Shown one piece after another: positions 25,237 through 38,955 of a stretch of 64,000 nucleotides of DNA. Made by a program: the position numbers and the translations under genes. Each line of letters begins with the position of its first letter. Position 1 is the first letter of the stretch. Origin of the DNA: Colius striatus (lineage: Eukaryota > Chordata > Aves > Coliiformes > Coliidae). The notes beneath the pieces are model-generated. The model was not told the DNA's origin, did no database searches, and saw nothing but the letters and a program-made list of their open reading frames with translations. The stretch lies in assembly GCF_028858725.1 (NCBI RefSeq), contig NC_084763.1, forward strand, positions 7,688,001 through 7,752,000, read 5' to 3'.

Positions 25237-28114
25237 ACAGCATCTTCTCTGCATGGGCAAAACTGGCAGTTTAGAAACCAACTGGCAGTTTCTCAGAAAA
25301 CAATTGATTTTCTCTTCGAGTGGGGAGAGAACACAGGGAAAGCAGTTCTCTGTTGCTCTGTGATCAAGGGAAATGGAAGCTGAGGGAAGAGAAACCAGGT
25401 GGCTTTCTTTCCTATCAGGCTATTTCTCCACATGCAACTTGAAACTTTTGGGCCAAATAAAGGAAAACTTCAGGCTAGCCCAAGGAAGAACATGGAAGCC
25501 CCTGAGGAAGATCTCCCTTTAGAAACAGCTGGTACAATCTGAGAACAAACCAGTAGACAAAAATGCCTTTCTTACTCACTGCATAGAAAAATACCATGAT
25601 TTTGAACTATCTGTTTGTACCATGTGGTAAAACTCTCATCACCCACTGAGAAGTTCTTCAATGCATATTGTGTGTGGTGCTGGGCAGATGCACGTTAAAC
25701 AAGACCCCCGTCATCCCTTCAGCTCAGGCTGCTGCTTCTTAAATGGTAACAGAACAAAACACATTTTTCCACATCAAGTGAAAACAGGAAAGGAAAATGT
25801 TTATCAGTCTCACATAATGACAGAGCAATGCTGTTTAAAAGTATGGAATCAAGAGAAATAAACTCTCCTTGTTTATCATCAATGACTGCAATTATGTTGT
25901 CAAGTGAGAGACGAGTGTTTTGATTTCTTCTTCCTGCTGTCTTTTTACCTTCAACTCATGTTGTAAGCTTGGCACTGTTTATTCATGTACTATTAGTCTT
26001 AACTGCTGAGAGGGGTTGTTAACCAAGAGTATTTGTTTTTCAAAGCAGCCATGCCATGAAGCCCTGGATACAGCTACAGCCTAACCCTACCTACCTCCTC
26101 CAAAGCAGCATGATAGTGATGCTAAACACACCCCACTAGCCCAAACAAACAGAACAGCCTGAGGAGTGGGTAACGTGCAAACCCCAGCTCAGCACCTTGT
26201 CCACAGCCCTTACATTAAACAATGCCTGAAGAAAATGGACTAAATATGAAGGAATTGCATTGTATCCACATCTTGTGTTTATGAGCAGTTCCAGGCAGTT
26301 AAATTCTCAGGGTGTACAAGCACCAGTGTATGTCAAGTGTTTTGCCAGAAAACACAAGAAAAGAAGAACTGTGTAACAGATTTCCTGCTAAGATGGTACC
26401 AGAAGACACAACAAACCTCCCTGCACTCAGAGTTTTCAAAGCACTCATGCCTTTTGCTGGATTTTATGATTTTTTAAGGATCATAAAGCAAACCAGTACG
26501 TGCTAGGTAAAGTGCAGGCCCTTTACCAGCCCAAGGACACAGAAAGGCTCGAGGAGTGAGTGCATGACTTCCAAGCATAATGCTCTCTGAGGAGATCAAT
26601 GCTTTGTTCTCTCCCTGTGCTGAAATGGGTAAGGAATTCATTGCAGATCTCAGGTGCTTCAAAAGTTACAGCAGTGGCAGCAGAGCTTGCAAACAATTCC
26701 TTGCTGAGACAGCAAAGCAGGCTGCAACGTTGGGTAGGATGTTGTTGTATGGGATTCAGATTCCTGGTAACATGTTCAGATCCATGTTCATTAATAACCT
26801 ACTTGCACCAGAGCCCTTTCAGAAAAAACAAGCACATCCCTCAACAGAAGACTCATCTGAGACACAAGGACTTGTTATTTGCCTAATTTTGCCTGCTTTT
26901 ATCTGACTCTTAAAAGCACATCTGCTCGACAAGCCACAACAACCATCAGCCATGTTGAGGGTGTAAGGAATGAATACTCAGCTCCAGCACCAGTGATCAA
27001 ATCTAAAAATACTTCAATAAGCAGCCTTAGACTTTTCTACAAACAAAATTGTAGGTGGGTTTAAAGCATTTGGTGTCAGGACACTTCTGAACAATTTTAC
27101 TCCTTGAGATAAAATCAGCTTGCCTTTCTCCTGCACAAAGTCTTTCTATTAATCAGGAGAGCAGAAGCCAGAGAGATGGAAATGAATGGAAAAATAAACA
27201 CAGAACAGCATAAACCTTCCAGTGCCTGATGGAAGAACAGGTCTAATAGATGTTTATGTTCCAATCCAGGTTGCACTACTCTGAGCATCAACAGACCTTA
27301 CCCATCTCACCCTTCATCTGCTCTACAGAAAATACCTTCAGGGCATCAACCTTGAGCTGTGAAAGCTCTTGTCTTTAGTGTCCAAGCACTCTTGATAAAC
27401 AAAGATGGAAAAGGTTTCACCTGTACATCTGAAGAAAAATGAAACCAATACTTACCTGAAAAAGCAATACCTGGGTAACACCCAGTATGCACTTCAAAAG
27501 CACAACTGCAGAGACTACTCTGGTAATACAAAGGCTTCAACAGAAATTGTAAAGCTTAGTAAATGGAAGGCTAATCTTAGCTACAGAACTCCCTGAATGA
27601 CTGCAGTCATTCCCTGGACAATGAAGCTAAAAAGCAACATGGTCAGCTCATTGGAACATCACTGTTTCTGAAAGAAAAAAAAAGGAGAGTTCTTCTCTTA
27701 CCAAAGAAATGGGAATAAAGACAAATATGCAAGCCAGAATTATGCCATAAACCAGAGCAGGACAGCAGCCTGTGCCTCTGGACACACCCTGATTTATGTG
27801 TTCAACAGCAAACAAACCTGAACTGCTGTAACTTTCAAACTTTCTCCTTTTGTAATCAGGAGACTGAAGATCAAACATCTCTTCAGCAAACGGCACCTAT
27901 CTGGACCAGGTGATAGGTCACACTCTTTATAGTATTATGGCCAAAACATGATATCCCACTGTGCATTTGCTACATGGGTGGGTTTTTGCATCACATCTGC
28001 TGTGTGTGTGATGTCTTTAATGATCCCTCCCAGTCTACTACAAGCCAGGATCTATATACAGACTCTTTAAGATAGCACATGATTTCTTCAAGCTGTTACA
28101 AGAAAATTCAAACC

Positions 28115-28228
28115 ATCTCCTGTGACTGATGGAGATGATACTACTCTAGGTGGTCTGCTCTGGCAGGAGGGTTGGACTAGATCTCTCAAGGTCCCTTCCA
28201 ACCCTTAAGGTTCTGTGATTCTGTGATA
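28115..28228 (+). mobile_element. CR1 LINE 3' end fragment
   Basis: Plus orientation, with GGAGGGTTGGACTAGATCTC and GGTCCCTTCCAACCCTTAAG, ending GGTTCTGTGATTCTGTGAT. Confidence 0.88.
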
Positions 28229-31200
28229 ATGACATCACTTTAAATCAGACAGTAGGAGAAAAGTCTTTAGAGATCTCCTGTTCACATTAGATATTTGATG
28301 TCTTGTGGTGAAGCTGCAAAGATGAGCAGATGGCACTGACACAGTAGTCATGGCAGCTCAATATATGCAAACTCTTGAACTACTGCAGGGCTTGTCAGCA
28401 AGTGCTCAGATGGCACAGATAGTTATGCAGACAGTTGCTTCTCTACCAGAGAGGATCTATAGTGCTCAAAAGATCAGACTTGTAACCAGTAAATGACCAT
28501 AAATCAGATGAAAAACACAAGGAGTATGTCAATTCCAGTTGTTATTGAAGAAGAAAAATGAGCATTATCATAATCATAGAATCATAAAGACAAATTATTC
28601 ACATTTGGCTTGGTTTCTTTGTAATGGCTCTCCTGTAACTGTATAGGGATCCAATAGAGACAACTGCAGAGGCAGAGGTATTTCTCCAGAGGGCACACAA
28701 GGGATCCTCTGTGAAGTTCAGAACAAGCTGTCAGCAAAGGCAACAGACGGTCACTACAGTCTGAGTGCTGCTTTGCTACTGAACATTTCCCATCCAAACA
28801 CTGTACACACTGCCAGAACTCTCTGAAGAGATGGACAGTGGCTGCCATCATCCTTCCTCTAGCAAATCTTGGGGATATCTGCTACATTAAACTTGACTCA
28901 ACCTTAAAGCAAAAGGGAGAGAAAGAGCTCTGGTGTAAAGAAGGAAACGAAACAAGCTCATGCTGCTACAGAGCAATGCATTTTCTTGTTTCATTTCAGA
29001 GTAGTCTTTGTGGGTTCCTCCCAGATGCCAAGGCACATTTGGAAGGGGTTTTTTGACTGATCAGATTTGGCCAGAATATTTTCCACAAAGGAGGTTGGTA
29101 GCATTCAGGAAATTAGTGAGAACCATCTTCAAAACAACAGTTTTTCAGAGACGTGCAAGTTTTCACAGCCTGAGATGACAGAAGATCCCTACAGACAGAC
29201 TGTTCAGTGTGCTTTACAACCTGTCCCCCAGACTCACCTGCTGCTCCAAATACAGGTTTGAAATCGACAGTGGTAAATGTTATTACCTGGCCAAAATCTG
29301 AAGCAGTCACATCAGTTGGCCAGACTGCAATTCAGAGGTTTATTTTCATACTGTAAAGTTTGTGGAAATATCAAAACTGTTTTCAAAAACATGGAGAACA
29401 TTATGTATAAGTGACAGAAGGATCTGGGAACTGGAAAATCTCCTCATACTTGTCTTCTGGTAGCTTTTCATCTCCACCAGTTAAAAAAAAAGGTAGGGAA
29501 TGGAGGGGTTTTATTGCAGTCCTTTGCTATCTCTGACCTAAGAAGCAGGAGGGGAAGGGTGGGGTTCATAAACCTTACAAAAGGCTTTCAGGCAGTGATA
29601 ATCCAGAAATTAAATAAGTCATTTTGCATGCACAAGGTAAAAACCCAACAGCATTCACAATTACACTCGTCCATCTGAAGAATTCCAGGTGTAACCACTG
29701 TTTATTTTCACATCAGCCCATGCTGTTTGATCTAACACCTTGTACCTGTCATAAAGGAGGTTTTAAAATGCCAGAAAAAAACCACCAAATAAACCCAAAG
29801 AGAATTTATTGTTTGTGTGATAAATGTATCACTACAGTGAGAGAATCAAAACTCACTCTCAGTAATTACTCTCAGTAATTCACCCCTCGGTGTTCTAAAA
29901 TGATGTGAAAAGAACTGTATGTAAGCACATCTGGCTTAAAACTCTGCTTGTATCCCATAGTGCTCTTCTACATGACATACCAAGTTTGACCAATTATGCA
30001 GAGTAATCACCTCTTCAACAACCAAGACATGCTTCAGTATTTAAGATACAAACTAATCACAGCAACTCATTTTGCAGATACACGTCCACGTGCTGTATTC
30101 AGACCCTCTGGCTACTGCACAGCTATTTGGTGACTGCAGAGTTAAGCACCTACAATTCTTCACCCAGGAAGCAGTACCCAAGTGTGTCAAACACAAGCCT
30201 TGAAGTTAATTGCCAAGAGCTGTAGTGCCACAGAGAAATTACTTCCCTTTACTGACCTCTCTGCATGTGGAGAGATTTAAAATCTAGGCCCTGAAACTCC
30301 AATCTCTGAAGAAAATTAGTAGCCAGAATTATCAGCAAGAAGCAGTTTGTCTGTGGTGGGAGATAGAAAGCTGGTATCTCTGAAGAAAAAAAAAGAGCTA
30401 CAAATTCTCAAGTGATAAAATTTGATTCAAAACTAAGTTCTTTCTTTCTGTATTGTTACATATGATCTTCCTCCTGAGCTGTAATAATCCCTTCCAGCCA
30501 CTATACTCAAACTGGATTAAAAGGCAAAAAGAAGAGTCAAATAGAAACTATTTTTAGACAAAATTTTAGTACACAGTAGCTAAACTACTCCTCTTCTTTG
30601 TTTGATGGGCTTTTAAAGCACAGGAAGCTTGTTCTTACTTGGCTGGACAAAAACCTCACATAGGACAGTTGTGAAATATACCAGAAATTAAATAAAACAA
30701 TTTTATGCCCACTGACAGTTCTGTTCAGACAACACTGTATTTACCAGACTTGCATCTGATATTACTTGAGCTTCTCCAGAAGCCCATGAGGATTCCTGCA
30801 GATGAAGTGCACAGTAAATTGGACCTAAGCTTCAGCTTCTGAACAACTGGTTTGGGTTTTTTAATTCCCTCCTGGGGAAATTCTAACAGTTTTCTAAGTG
30901 CAGGCTTGATAAACAGAAGCAAACCTTTTGCTAAGGATGAAGGGGTGTACCAGTTAGGATGGCTACTTAGCTTTGGGAGGTCATTCCTCATCTACTAGAC
31001 AATTCCCTGTAAAAGTGTACTCTATTCACTTGGAAACTGCCATGCAGAACTGCTGACATACCTGTAGCCTTGTCAGCTATTTAAAGTTGGCAGCAATTTA
31101 CATTACACATATACATGGAATAAACCAGGCTGAGGTGCAAGTCCAGAGACCTTTGCCACAACAGTTTGTCAGCCATGAGTTCAGAGGAAACACAGCCAGA

Positions 31201-31522
31201 GAGCTATGACAGTGCCACCAGAAACTCTGAAGCTGAGAAGTCATCCTTCCCTTTCAAATATGTTGCTGCTGGGGTTTGTTTTTACTGTATGAGAACATGT
31301 TTTAATAACTTCACCAGTTAGCTATTATTTCCCTTGCCCCTTTCTCTTCTTTTGCTCCCTAATCCTATTACTCATCATAAGCTGCCTTCGTCAACAGTGA
31401 ACCCCCAGGTGGTCTTTAGATAAGTTACAACAACATTAGGAAGATTAGAATAAATTCTTTCTGATAACTTACTCATTTCATATCTGTATCTTACTAAAAC
31501 ATTCTTCATGCCTACTCTTGCT

Positions 31523-31695
31523 GGCACAGGCTGCCCAGGGAGGGTGTGGAGGCTCCTTCCTTGGAGGTCTTCAAGACCCGCCTGGACATGTTCCTGTGTG
31601 ACCTGATCTAGGTGACCCTGATCTGCAGGGGGGTTGGACTAGATGATCTCTAAAGATCCTTTCCAACCCCTACCATTCCATGATTCTATGATTCC
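31523..31695 (+). mobile_element. CR1 LINE 3' fragment
   Basis: Plus orientation: CTGGCACAGGCTGCCCAGGG to the tail CATGATTCTATGATTC. Little diverged from the copies at 860 and 43975, so a young CR1 subfamily. Confidence 0.92.
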
Positions 31696-32511
31696 CATAA
31701 TGACATAACATAACATGTGATGACACAAACTGTGTCATTATAGATAGTTTTGGAAAAGAATGAAATATGAAATACTTGTTTTACTTTCTTTCCCCCCACC
31801 CTTTCTTTAAAGTCTTATCACAGGACTCGGGAGTAAAACATCTGCTCTTAACTGAAGGCAAATCCAACAGTCTAATCTTAGTCTTGCATCACTTTATCTA
31901 CATAAATACTAAGGTTTATGCTCAGCCTTAACATTGTGTTTTACATCTTAATGTCAAGTGGCATTTTTGCAGATAGTGCCTCTTGAGTGAGAAGGAGCAT
32001 TCTTAAGATAGGTGTAAGATTCTTATGAAACACTTTTGACATGCCATTGTTGAGAAGAACACAATACAGCTTCATTTTGCCCCTTCCAAACTGCTCAGAA
32101 GCTTGGCAGACCCCAGAAGCACAAGCCACACCTGATGTTAACATTGTTTTCTTCTGACGTTCTCTTCCTTTTGATTGGTATAAGTGCCACAGTATTACTT
32201 TTCACCGATGAAAGCTTCTGTTTCTTTTCCATCTTTTTCTACACTCACTGCATCCAAACACAATTTCAGTTCTGTTTCTGATGCACCATCCTAGAGCATC
32301 ACTACCAAACTGAACAAACACAACTTTTTCTCCCTTCTAAGTTTCATAAGTTTAGTCAAATATTATTATTTCATTCCCATGGAAAGGAAGAACTTGATTT
32401 CATTTTACATCTGAAAGTACTCATTAGCAACTGGTATGATTTATTGAATTCAAGAACCTGTTCTTGAATTCAGTTTCCTGTTTCTGACCAGCCTTATTTT
32501 GTCTTTAAAAA

Positions 32512-32531
32512 AACCAACCAACCAACCAACC
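32512..32531. repeat. (AACC)n simple repeat
   Basis: Five AACC units in a row. Confidence 0.9.
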
Positions 32532-32724
32532 TCTAAACAATCATGGAGCCCAAGGTACAGGACAAGGAACACGAAAGAAGTGAAGGTATCACACTAGTCT
32601 GGTGTGTCCTCAGTTGGAGCACAGCACACCCAACTTGGGCACAGGCAGCTGGAAATACAGAAAGGAATATTGGCAAGCATGGGATGAAATAAGCAGGATG
32701 CAAATCAGTACACACTTCCCTTAA

Positions 32725-33775
32725 AGGAAAAAAAAAGAAAGAAGGTCAAAGAAGTTGGGAAAGAACGTGCAGCACTTCCAAACTCCTTCTGTCTTTCCAG
32801 TGGTTCTTGTGCAGGTAATTAAACAATGTGACAAAGCACAGATACATGCAAAAATTACCAGTAACATTAAGACAATCCTAATCATTCTTTTGATCCACTG
32901 AGGTAGGTCTGGGAAGCAGGAAGTCATTTCTTCCCATAAATCTGGAAACCCCATGAGGTATTATCTCTCTGTACCTTCTGTGTAGGATACACAGTTGTTC
33001 CCAGATAGCCTCCACATCAGTTTCCACTAGATGAGTTTCATCAACAAGCACAAAGCAATAGTACAGACTCCTCCTTGGGATGCTAGCATCAGATCTAGAG
33101 CCATCTAATATTTTCCCTGTCTGCAATACTTGCTGTTGTGTATTTTTTAAGGGATGTGCAGTACCACCTGCAGTTACTTCAGCTGAGTCTGAGATACTAA
33201 GAATTCCTTCTTCACTAACACCTAACCAAGTGAGAAACCATCGAGCAAATGAGTGAAAAGTCTTGAATTCTGGTAATATTTGGTACCATAACCTGCAAGG
33301 CACAGGTTCCACTCCAACCTGGGGAAGTGCATTACATGCTTCTTTCTCACACAGCCAATGCCATCCTTTTCCTTGTGGCACAGTCCACTATCCTGTCTGA
33401 TCCTTCTGAGACATTACTTGCATATTCCAGTCACAATTTGGATACTGTCCTACTTCTTATTGCATTAATCTGGGTGTCATTCAGTTAATTGTGAGATATA
33501 TATATCACACTAATCTTTGGAACAGATACTTCCCATATTTGTAAATCAATGTCTGAAGGGTCTGTATACTGAGGGTTAATCCACAGATCATTCCAGAAAG
33601 TGTTAAACTCTATTCCTTTTTCACTGTGTTCTGGCATATGGGTGCATATCCAAAAGTCACTTAAGTTTGTGCCCCTTGTCACCTCTTTCATGACTTTCAA
33701 ATGCAAATTATGGTTCCAATGGTTCCTCAACCCTGGTCTCAATTGAATCATTAAACCTAGTCCAACGATCATGAT
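32725..33775 (-). pseudogene. Broken envelope remnant
   Basis: The surface-subunit piece at 33485-33772 includes NLSDFWICTHMP, which resembles the CWxC motif of gamma-type envelopes with its first Cys lost. The 167-codon piece at 32878-33381 holds the transmembrane-subunit ectodomain (ETDVEAIWEQL); the paired cysteines expected near YYCFVLVDETH are missing. A frameshift near 32.95 kb separates this from the membrane anchor at about 32.72-32.95 kb, a hydrophobic run MIRIVLMLLVIFACICAL followed by cysteines. Not functional as it stands. Confidence 0.72.
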
Positions 33776-33949
33776 AAGCTTGAGGATAAAACCCTCATAT
33801 TATTTTGCATATGGATGTATAAAAACTATTCCCACTATAAAAATCAACCCTACTGTCACATAACTGTTCACAGGTTTTTTCCAAGTACAACTCTCCATGG
33901 AGTTTGTACACTTTGCACACTTTTAATGCACATATTAGAACACAAGTTT

Positions 33950-36900
33950 TAATGGAGTTACTTGCTTCACTGTCCATGGAGCAAGACCTTTCTTGATTCT
34001 GGAGCAGTGAATCTACAGTCTTGAACTTCAACTTGATCAGAGTATAGGTGGCCAAAAGGACCTGATATAGTCCTTTTCACCTCTTGGTTAATGGTTTAGA
34101 GTTCCAGGACCTGAGGTAGACACAATCTCCCTATTGAAAGGGATGTACTGGAGCATCCATTCCCACCAGTTTGTCTGCTGTGATGGATCTTTGCAACCCC
34201 TGTCAAGCTTCTCCTAAAGAAATCAGATAGTTATTAATATCTATCCCCATCCCACACCCAAACATGCACAGTATTTGGAATATGTGGTGTTTGTAAGCTC
34301 ATCCATACATTGCTTCATATGGACTGATGGGCCTTTTTCTGTGAGGCTGACTTCTGATTCTCAGTAAAGCTGAAGGCAAGGCCTGTACCCAGCTGAATGA
34401 AGTTTCCTGACAGATTTTTCCAATCTATAATTTTAAGGTGAATTTCATTTGTTCCACTTTGGAGTGTGGTTTATACATCCTGTGGTTATACCCCAAACCC
34501 TCCTCAGATCTTTTATAACTTTAGCAGCAAAATGAGGTCCATTATCCAATGACATCCCTAAAGGGACACCAAAAGACACACTCTATGGTTTCTTTTCACA
34601 GACTTTTTGTGGCCTCTTGAGTTTTGCTGGTAAAAACAGAGGAAAGCTTATGCCCAGCCTGAAAAAGTATCTACTAGTACTGGGAGATATCTATATCCTT
34701 CTTCCCTAGGCAATTCTGTAGAATCAATTTGCCTGGAGTCCTCAGGTGAGTTTCCTCCTGCCATCACTCCATAGGCTATGCTGTTGCTACTCTTAGGATT
34801 GCTTCTCTGACACGTCTCACATGTTTCAGTTATTGACTGGAAAATTTCTGCCATGCCTCTACTAATGACCAACTTTTGTAAGTGCTGTAATAAATTTTCT
34901 GTTCCCCAGTGTACCTTTTCATGTTCTTTTGCAGCTACTTCTCTCATTAGTGACATTGGGATTACTATTTGTCCTGTCAGCGTGACAGAACGTCCATTAG
35001 TCTGTTCTTTAGCCTGCAAGGTTCTAATTAACGTTTCATCTTTACAATCATAATGTGATTTTTCTGGTAAAGACATTCCCTTTTCTGCTACAAGAGCTAA
35101 TATACCTCTTTTTCTGCTGCCCTTTTGGCAGCTTTATCAGCCGTTTGATTGGCCAGTTTTGGGACAGTCTCACCTGTTTGATGTCCCTCGCAATGCACGA
35201 TCGCCACCTCCTGGGGTTTTTTGGTACTTTCCAAAAGTTCCTGTATTTGAGTTGTTTCTTTAATTGTTGTTCCTTGAGCAGATAATAATCCTCTTTCTTT
35301 CCAGACTGCACCATGAGCATGTACTACTCCAAATGCATACTTCCATCTGTCCAGATATTGACTTGTTTTTCTTCATTCAGATCCAATGTCTGAGTGAGGT
35401 GCTGTTAGTTCAGCCTTTTGTGCAGATACCTTGGAAGGTGAAGCCCATGATTCGATTACCTTGCCAAATGTGGTTACACCATCCCCTGATAGATATTTTC
35501 CTTCTTATACACAGCTACTGTCATCTGTATATATCTCCCAGTCTGGGCTCTCCAACAGAACATCCTTGAGGTCAGGTTTGCTGGAGCACACACTTCTTCA
35601 AGTACCTGCAATCAGCCATGCTCTGGTTCTCTTTCTATCAGATTAGTTGAAACAATCACAGCTGGGTAAATTACAGTCATTGCTTTAAGCTGAGCATCAT
35701 CTTGTTCCAGTAAAACCACTTGATACTTTAACAGAGAGCTTGGAGATAACCAGTGGATTCCTTTCTGTTCCAGTACTGTAATCACCATATGAGGGACATA
35801 CACTGTATATACACTTTTGCTTAATTGTGAACTTTTGGGCTTCTTGTATTAACACCACCGTGGCTGCTACTGCTCTCAAACAGCCTGGCCATCCCTGGCT
35901 CATTGTCTAATTGTTTGGAGAAACAGGCTTTCATTAGGGCTTGTTTCAACTGTCTGAGTGCCGCTTGGCTATTTTCCGCCCAGTTTAGATGGCCGTTTCT
36001 ATGAGCCTTTAACAGGATCCACAAAGGTTTGACCAACAGTCCCTCATCAGCTATCCAAAGGCGACACCACTCGACCACTCCTAGAAATGCTTGCAATTCT
36101 CCTACGGTGTTTAGTTGAGGGAGGCAGCAAACTGCTTCTTTCCTTTCTGGTCCTAATTGTAGTTGTCCTTTCAGCACCTCAAATCCTAGATAAGTAACAG
36201 TCTCCTTTTTTTTCTGCTCTGTGAGCCTATTCCCTTGACACACTCTACCCTTTTAAGCCCAGAAAATTCAAAAGGCTTCTAGTAAGTTTGATACACTCTT
36301 GCCTCTGTTGCAACCAGAGTTTCTGTCATCTACATGTTGTAACAATATCCCCATATCATTTTTCTTCTTCCACATTTCCAGTTTCTTTGCCAATTGGTTT
36401 CCAGAAAATGGCTGGACTATTTCTAAAGCCTTGTGGCAAGACTGTCCAAGTACGTTGTGGTTTTCTACCTGCCTCAGGCTTTTCCCATTCAAAATGCAAA
36501 CAATTCCTGGGTTTTAGTGCCCAAAGGGATACAGAGAAAGGCACCTTTCAAATCTATAACTGTAAACCAACCCTCCTTTGCTGTTATTACCACTAACAAG
36601 GTATAAGGGTTTGCCACAGCTGGATGTGTATTCACATTCTGCCACTAACTCAGACTCTAAAAGTTCATTGGTAAGTGGTACTAAGCCAAATCTCATTTCT
36701 AATTTTAAAGGATATTGGTTTAACCTTACCAGAGATGATCCTGCTTTAAGACCAACCTTCACTGGTTCCACTCTTTGGGTTTTCCAGGTACACCTCTATC
36801 CCACACAATGGGAATTACTGAATCCTCTACCTCTGAAGGTAGGGGTGTATTTTCTGGAACAAGATCTTGCAGTAACAAAGCTGTTGCTGTCATGTATTTG

Positions 36901-37235
36901 GACTCAGGTGTACAAATCCTCACCCCTCCTTTGGTGCATTTGATTTCTGCCTCTGACTTTTCCAAGCAGTGGTTTGGGAGAATTTGGCATACGTAAAAAT
37001 TGACAAGTAACCCACTGCTCACCCAATTTCATTTTGAATGAAAATGGCTTTTAAAATGGTGTTATTTCACTGTTCCCTTTTGCACCAACACTACAAAGGT
37101 TTTTTGAACTCAATCCCCCTTCCATTGTAATTAGCACAGAATTAGGTTGCCCTGTGTCTACTAAAAATGCCATTTCTTCGTTCCCCAGCTGAGCTATAAC
37201 CAGAGGTTCTGTTGGGGGAAGACTCCTCTTGTCGT
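33950..37235 (-). pseudogene. Broken pol remnant (protease, RT, RNase H, integrase)
   Basis: Minus-strand landmarks in order: protease with FLVDTG near 37158 (the usual Ala after DTG is a Gln); RT start near 36.75 kb; TWTVLPQGFRNSPAIF near 36.45 kb; the RT active site reads HVDD at 36325-36336; RT connection region VTYLGFEVLKGQLQLG near 36.2 kb; RNase H residues near 35.2 kb; integrase zinc-binding part and CETCQ near 34.8 kb; IDSTELPREEG near 34.7 kb; DNGPHF at about 34529-34546; integrase C-terminal piece LATYTLIKLK near 34.05 kb. At least six frames are needed to read it, so it cannot encode a working polymerase. Confidence 0.85.
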
Positions 37236-37239
37236 TCCA

Positions 37240-38010
37240 GTTGGATTCAAAGGACAGTGTTTGAGAGGGGATTTGGCCCTTTTTGGGGGCATTCACACCT
37301 CCAATGCCCTTCTTCCCTACGATTAGCACACTGGTTCTGTCTTAAGTCTCCCAGACAATCACCTCCATCCTCTAAACTGTCTTGGTCAGAAATGTACGTC
37401 TCTCCTGATACAGCCACCAGCTGGCTATTTATAATCACCTTTTGTTGGCTCTTCCTGTTCCTATACACAGTCCAAGTCACATCTAGCATTTTCTCAATTC
37501 GACTGTCATTTCCCTGCAACTTCTGTAACTTCCTTTAGATGTCACCCGAGGACTGTCCAGTAAACAAATTCCCCTCTTCCGAATCAAGACCTCAAGTTGT
37601 GTCTTTATGAGCTGCTTCTTTTAGTTCGTTGATAAAATCGGTTGGGGATTCTTTCCGATCCTGTTTCATTTCATATCATTTTGGCCAATCTATTGCTTTA
37701 GGCAAAGCATTCTGAATTCCAAATAAAAGCCATCTTTGATGCTGTGTCACTCAGTCCCTCTGAGTTCAGGTCCCACTCAGGGTCCACAGATGGAAAACAG
37801 ATCTCCACTGTGGCTTGTAAAGTTCCAGATGCAACCTGAGCTGCTGCACGTGTTCCAGCAGCTTTGTGGATCGTTTCCCTCTCAGTACTATCCAACAACC
37901 TTTGCAGAACTGCTTCAGTGTCTTTCCAGACTGGATCCTGAGTTTTAATCATCACTTCAAAAGCACGACCCATAGGACTCAACCCATCTGCCCCCAAAAT
38001 TGGGTCATTC
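37240..38010 (-). pseudogene. Broken gag remnant (capsid end and nucleocapsid)
   Basis: The capsid part lies at 37698-37997 on the minus strand (RLLDSTERETIHKAAGTRA, then SVDPEWDLNSE). The nucleocapsid part at about 37280-37350 reads QCANRREEGHWRCECP, a gammaretroviral-type single zinc knuckle in which the second Cys is an Arg. The two parts are in different frames with stops between them. The matrix end is not recognisable. Confidence 0.8.
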
Positions 38011-38457
38011 CTCTGCTCTTCCTCTCCTCTTTCTACTTCCCCTCCCCAGAGCCCTAGATGCTGTTAGGGAGAGATCATTAACTCAACATTGTCCTCCTCT
38101 TGCTCTACCAACTTTAAACATCTCTGTCCAATACCACATGCTGAGCAACACCTCTTCAAATCCATCCCTTTATCTTGCTCCAAAGCCAAACCCAAAGGAT
38201 CTGAGGGGGCTAAATTAATTCCACTCTCTTTCTGCCATTCAGGATGTTTTCACAATGCGAAAAAACAATTCAGCATACATCACCATTCTGTGCTTCTGTG
38301 AAAACAAGAATGCCTTGAACATTTCCACAGGTCTTGCTTCAGACTTGCTGGGCCCAGGGATTGGAGTTTCTCCCTGGGAATCCCTCGATGCAGGCTGGAG
38401 GTCCTGCAAGCCCTTGGATCCATTGAGATTCAGAAGTAGTGTCTCCTCTGGATCACC

Positions 38458-38955
38458 AGAATCACAGAATCTTAAGGGCTGGAAGAGACCTCGAAAGATC
38501 ATCTAGTCCAAGACCCCTGCCAGAGCAGGGCCACCTAGAGTAGGTCACACAGGAACTCATCCAGGTGGGTTTGGAATGTCTCCAGAGAAGGAGACTCCAC
38601 AACCCATCTGGGCAGCCCCTTCCAGTGCTCCATCACCTGAACACTGAAGAAACTCTTCCTTGTGTTTCTTTGGAATCTCTTATGCTCCAGCTTATACCCA
38701 TTGCCACTTGTCCTATCATTGGCCATCACAAGAACAGCCTGGCTCCATCCTCCTTACATCACTCTTTATGTATTTGTAACATGAATGAGGTCACCCCTCA
38801 GTCTCCTCCAAGCTGAAGAGCCCCAGCTCCCTCAGCCTGTCATCATACGGGAGATGCTCCACTCCCTTCATCTTTGTGACCCTGTGCTGAACTCTCTCAG
38901 GCAGCTCCCTGTCCTTCTGGAACTGAGGGGCCTAGAACTGGACAGCAGCAAAGCT
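38458..38955 (-). mobile_element. CR1 LINE fragment adjoining the decayed provirus
   Basis: Minus orientation from ATCACAGAATCTTAAGGGCT to near AACTGAGGGGCCTAGAACTG. It sits immediately beyond the gag end of the broken provirus and may interrupt its 5' region. The copy at 56040-56470 is of the same subtype (shared CTCAAGGGCTGGAAG-like start and CAACCCATCTGGGCAGCCCC). Confidence 0.9.

Larger units (their letters stand above)
17866..32719. other. Intergenic DNA, no gene seen
   Basis: Contains only CR1 fragments at 25139, 28115 and 31523 and simple repeats. Frames up to about 115 codons (for example 20467-20814 minus) show no recognisable family. Conserved noncoding elements cannot be judged from one sequence. 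Confidence 0.7.
32720..38240 (-). mobile_element. Decayed gammaretrovirus-like provirus (class I), minus strand
   Basis: Reading on the minus strand, pieces appear in the correct retroviral order: gag capsid and zinc knuckle, protease, RT, RNase H, integrase, surface and transmembrane envelope. Every piece is broken by stops or frameshifts. I could not place its LTRs; a CR1 sits just beyond the gag end at 38.46 kb, and the DNA at 39.0-39.5 kb could hide a 5' LTR. This is an old, inactive copy. The class I assignment rests on the single zinc knuckle, the RT and the integrase style. Confidence 0.85.
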
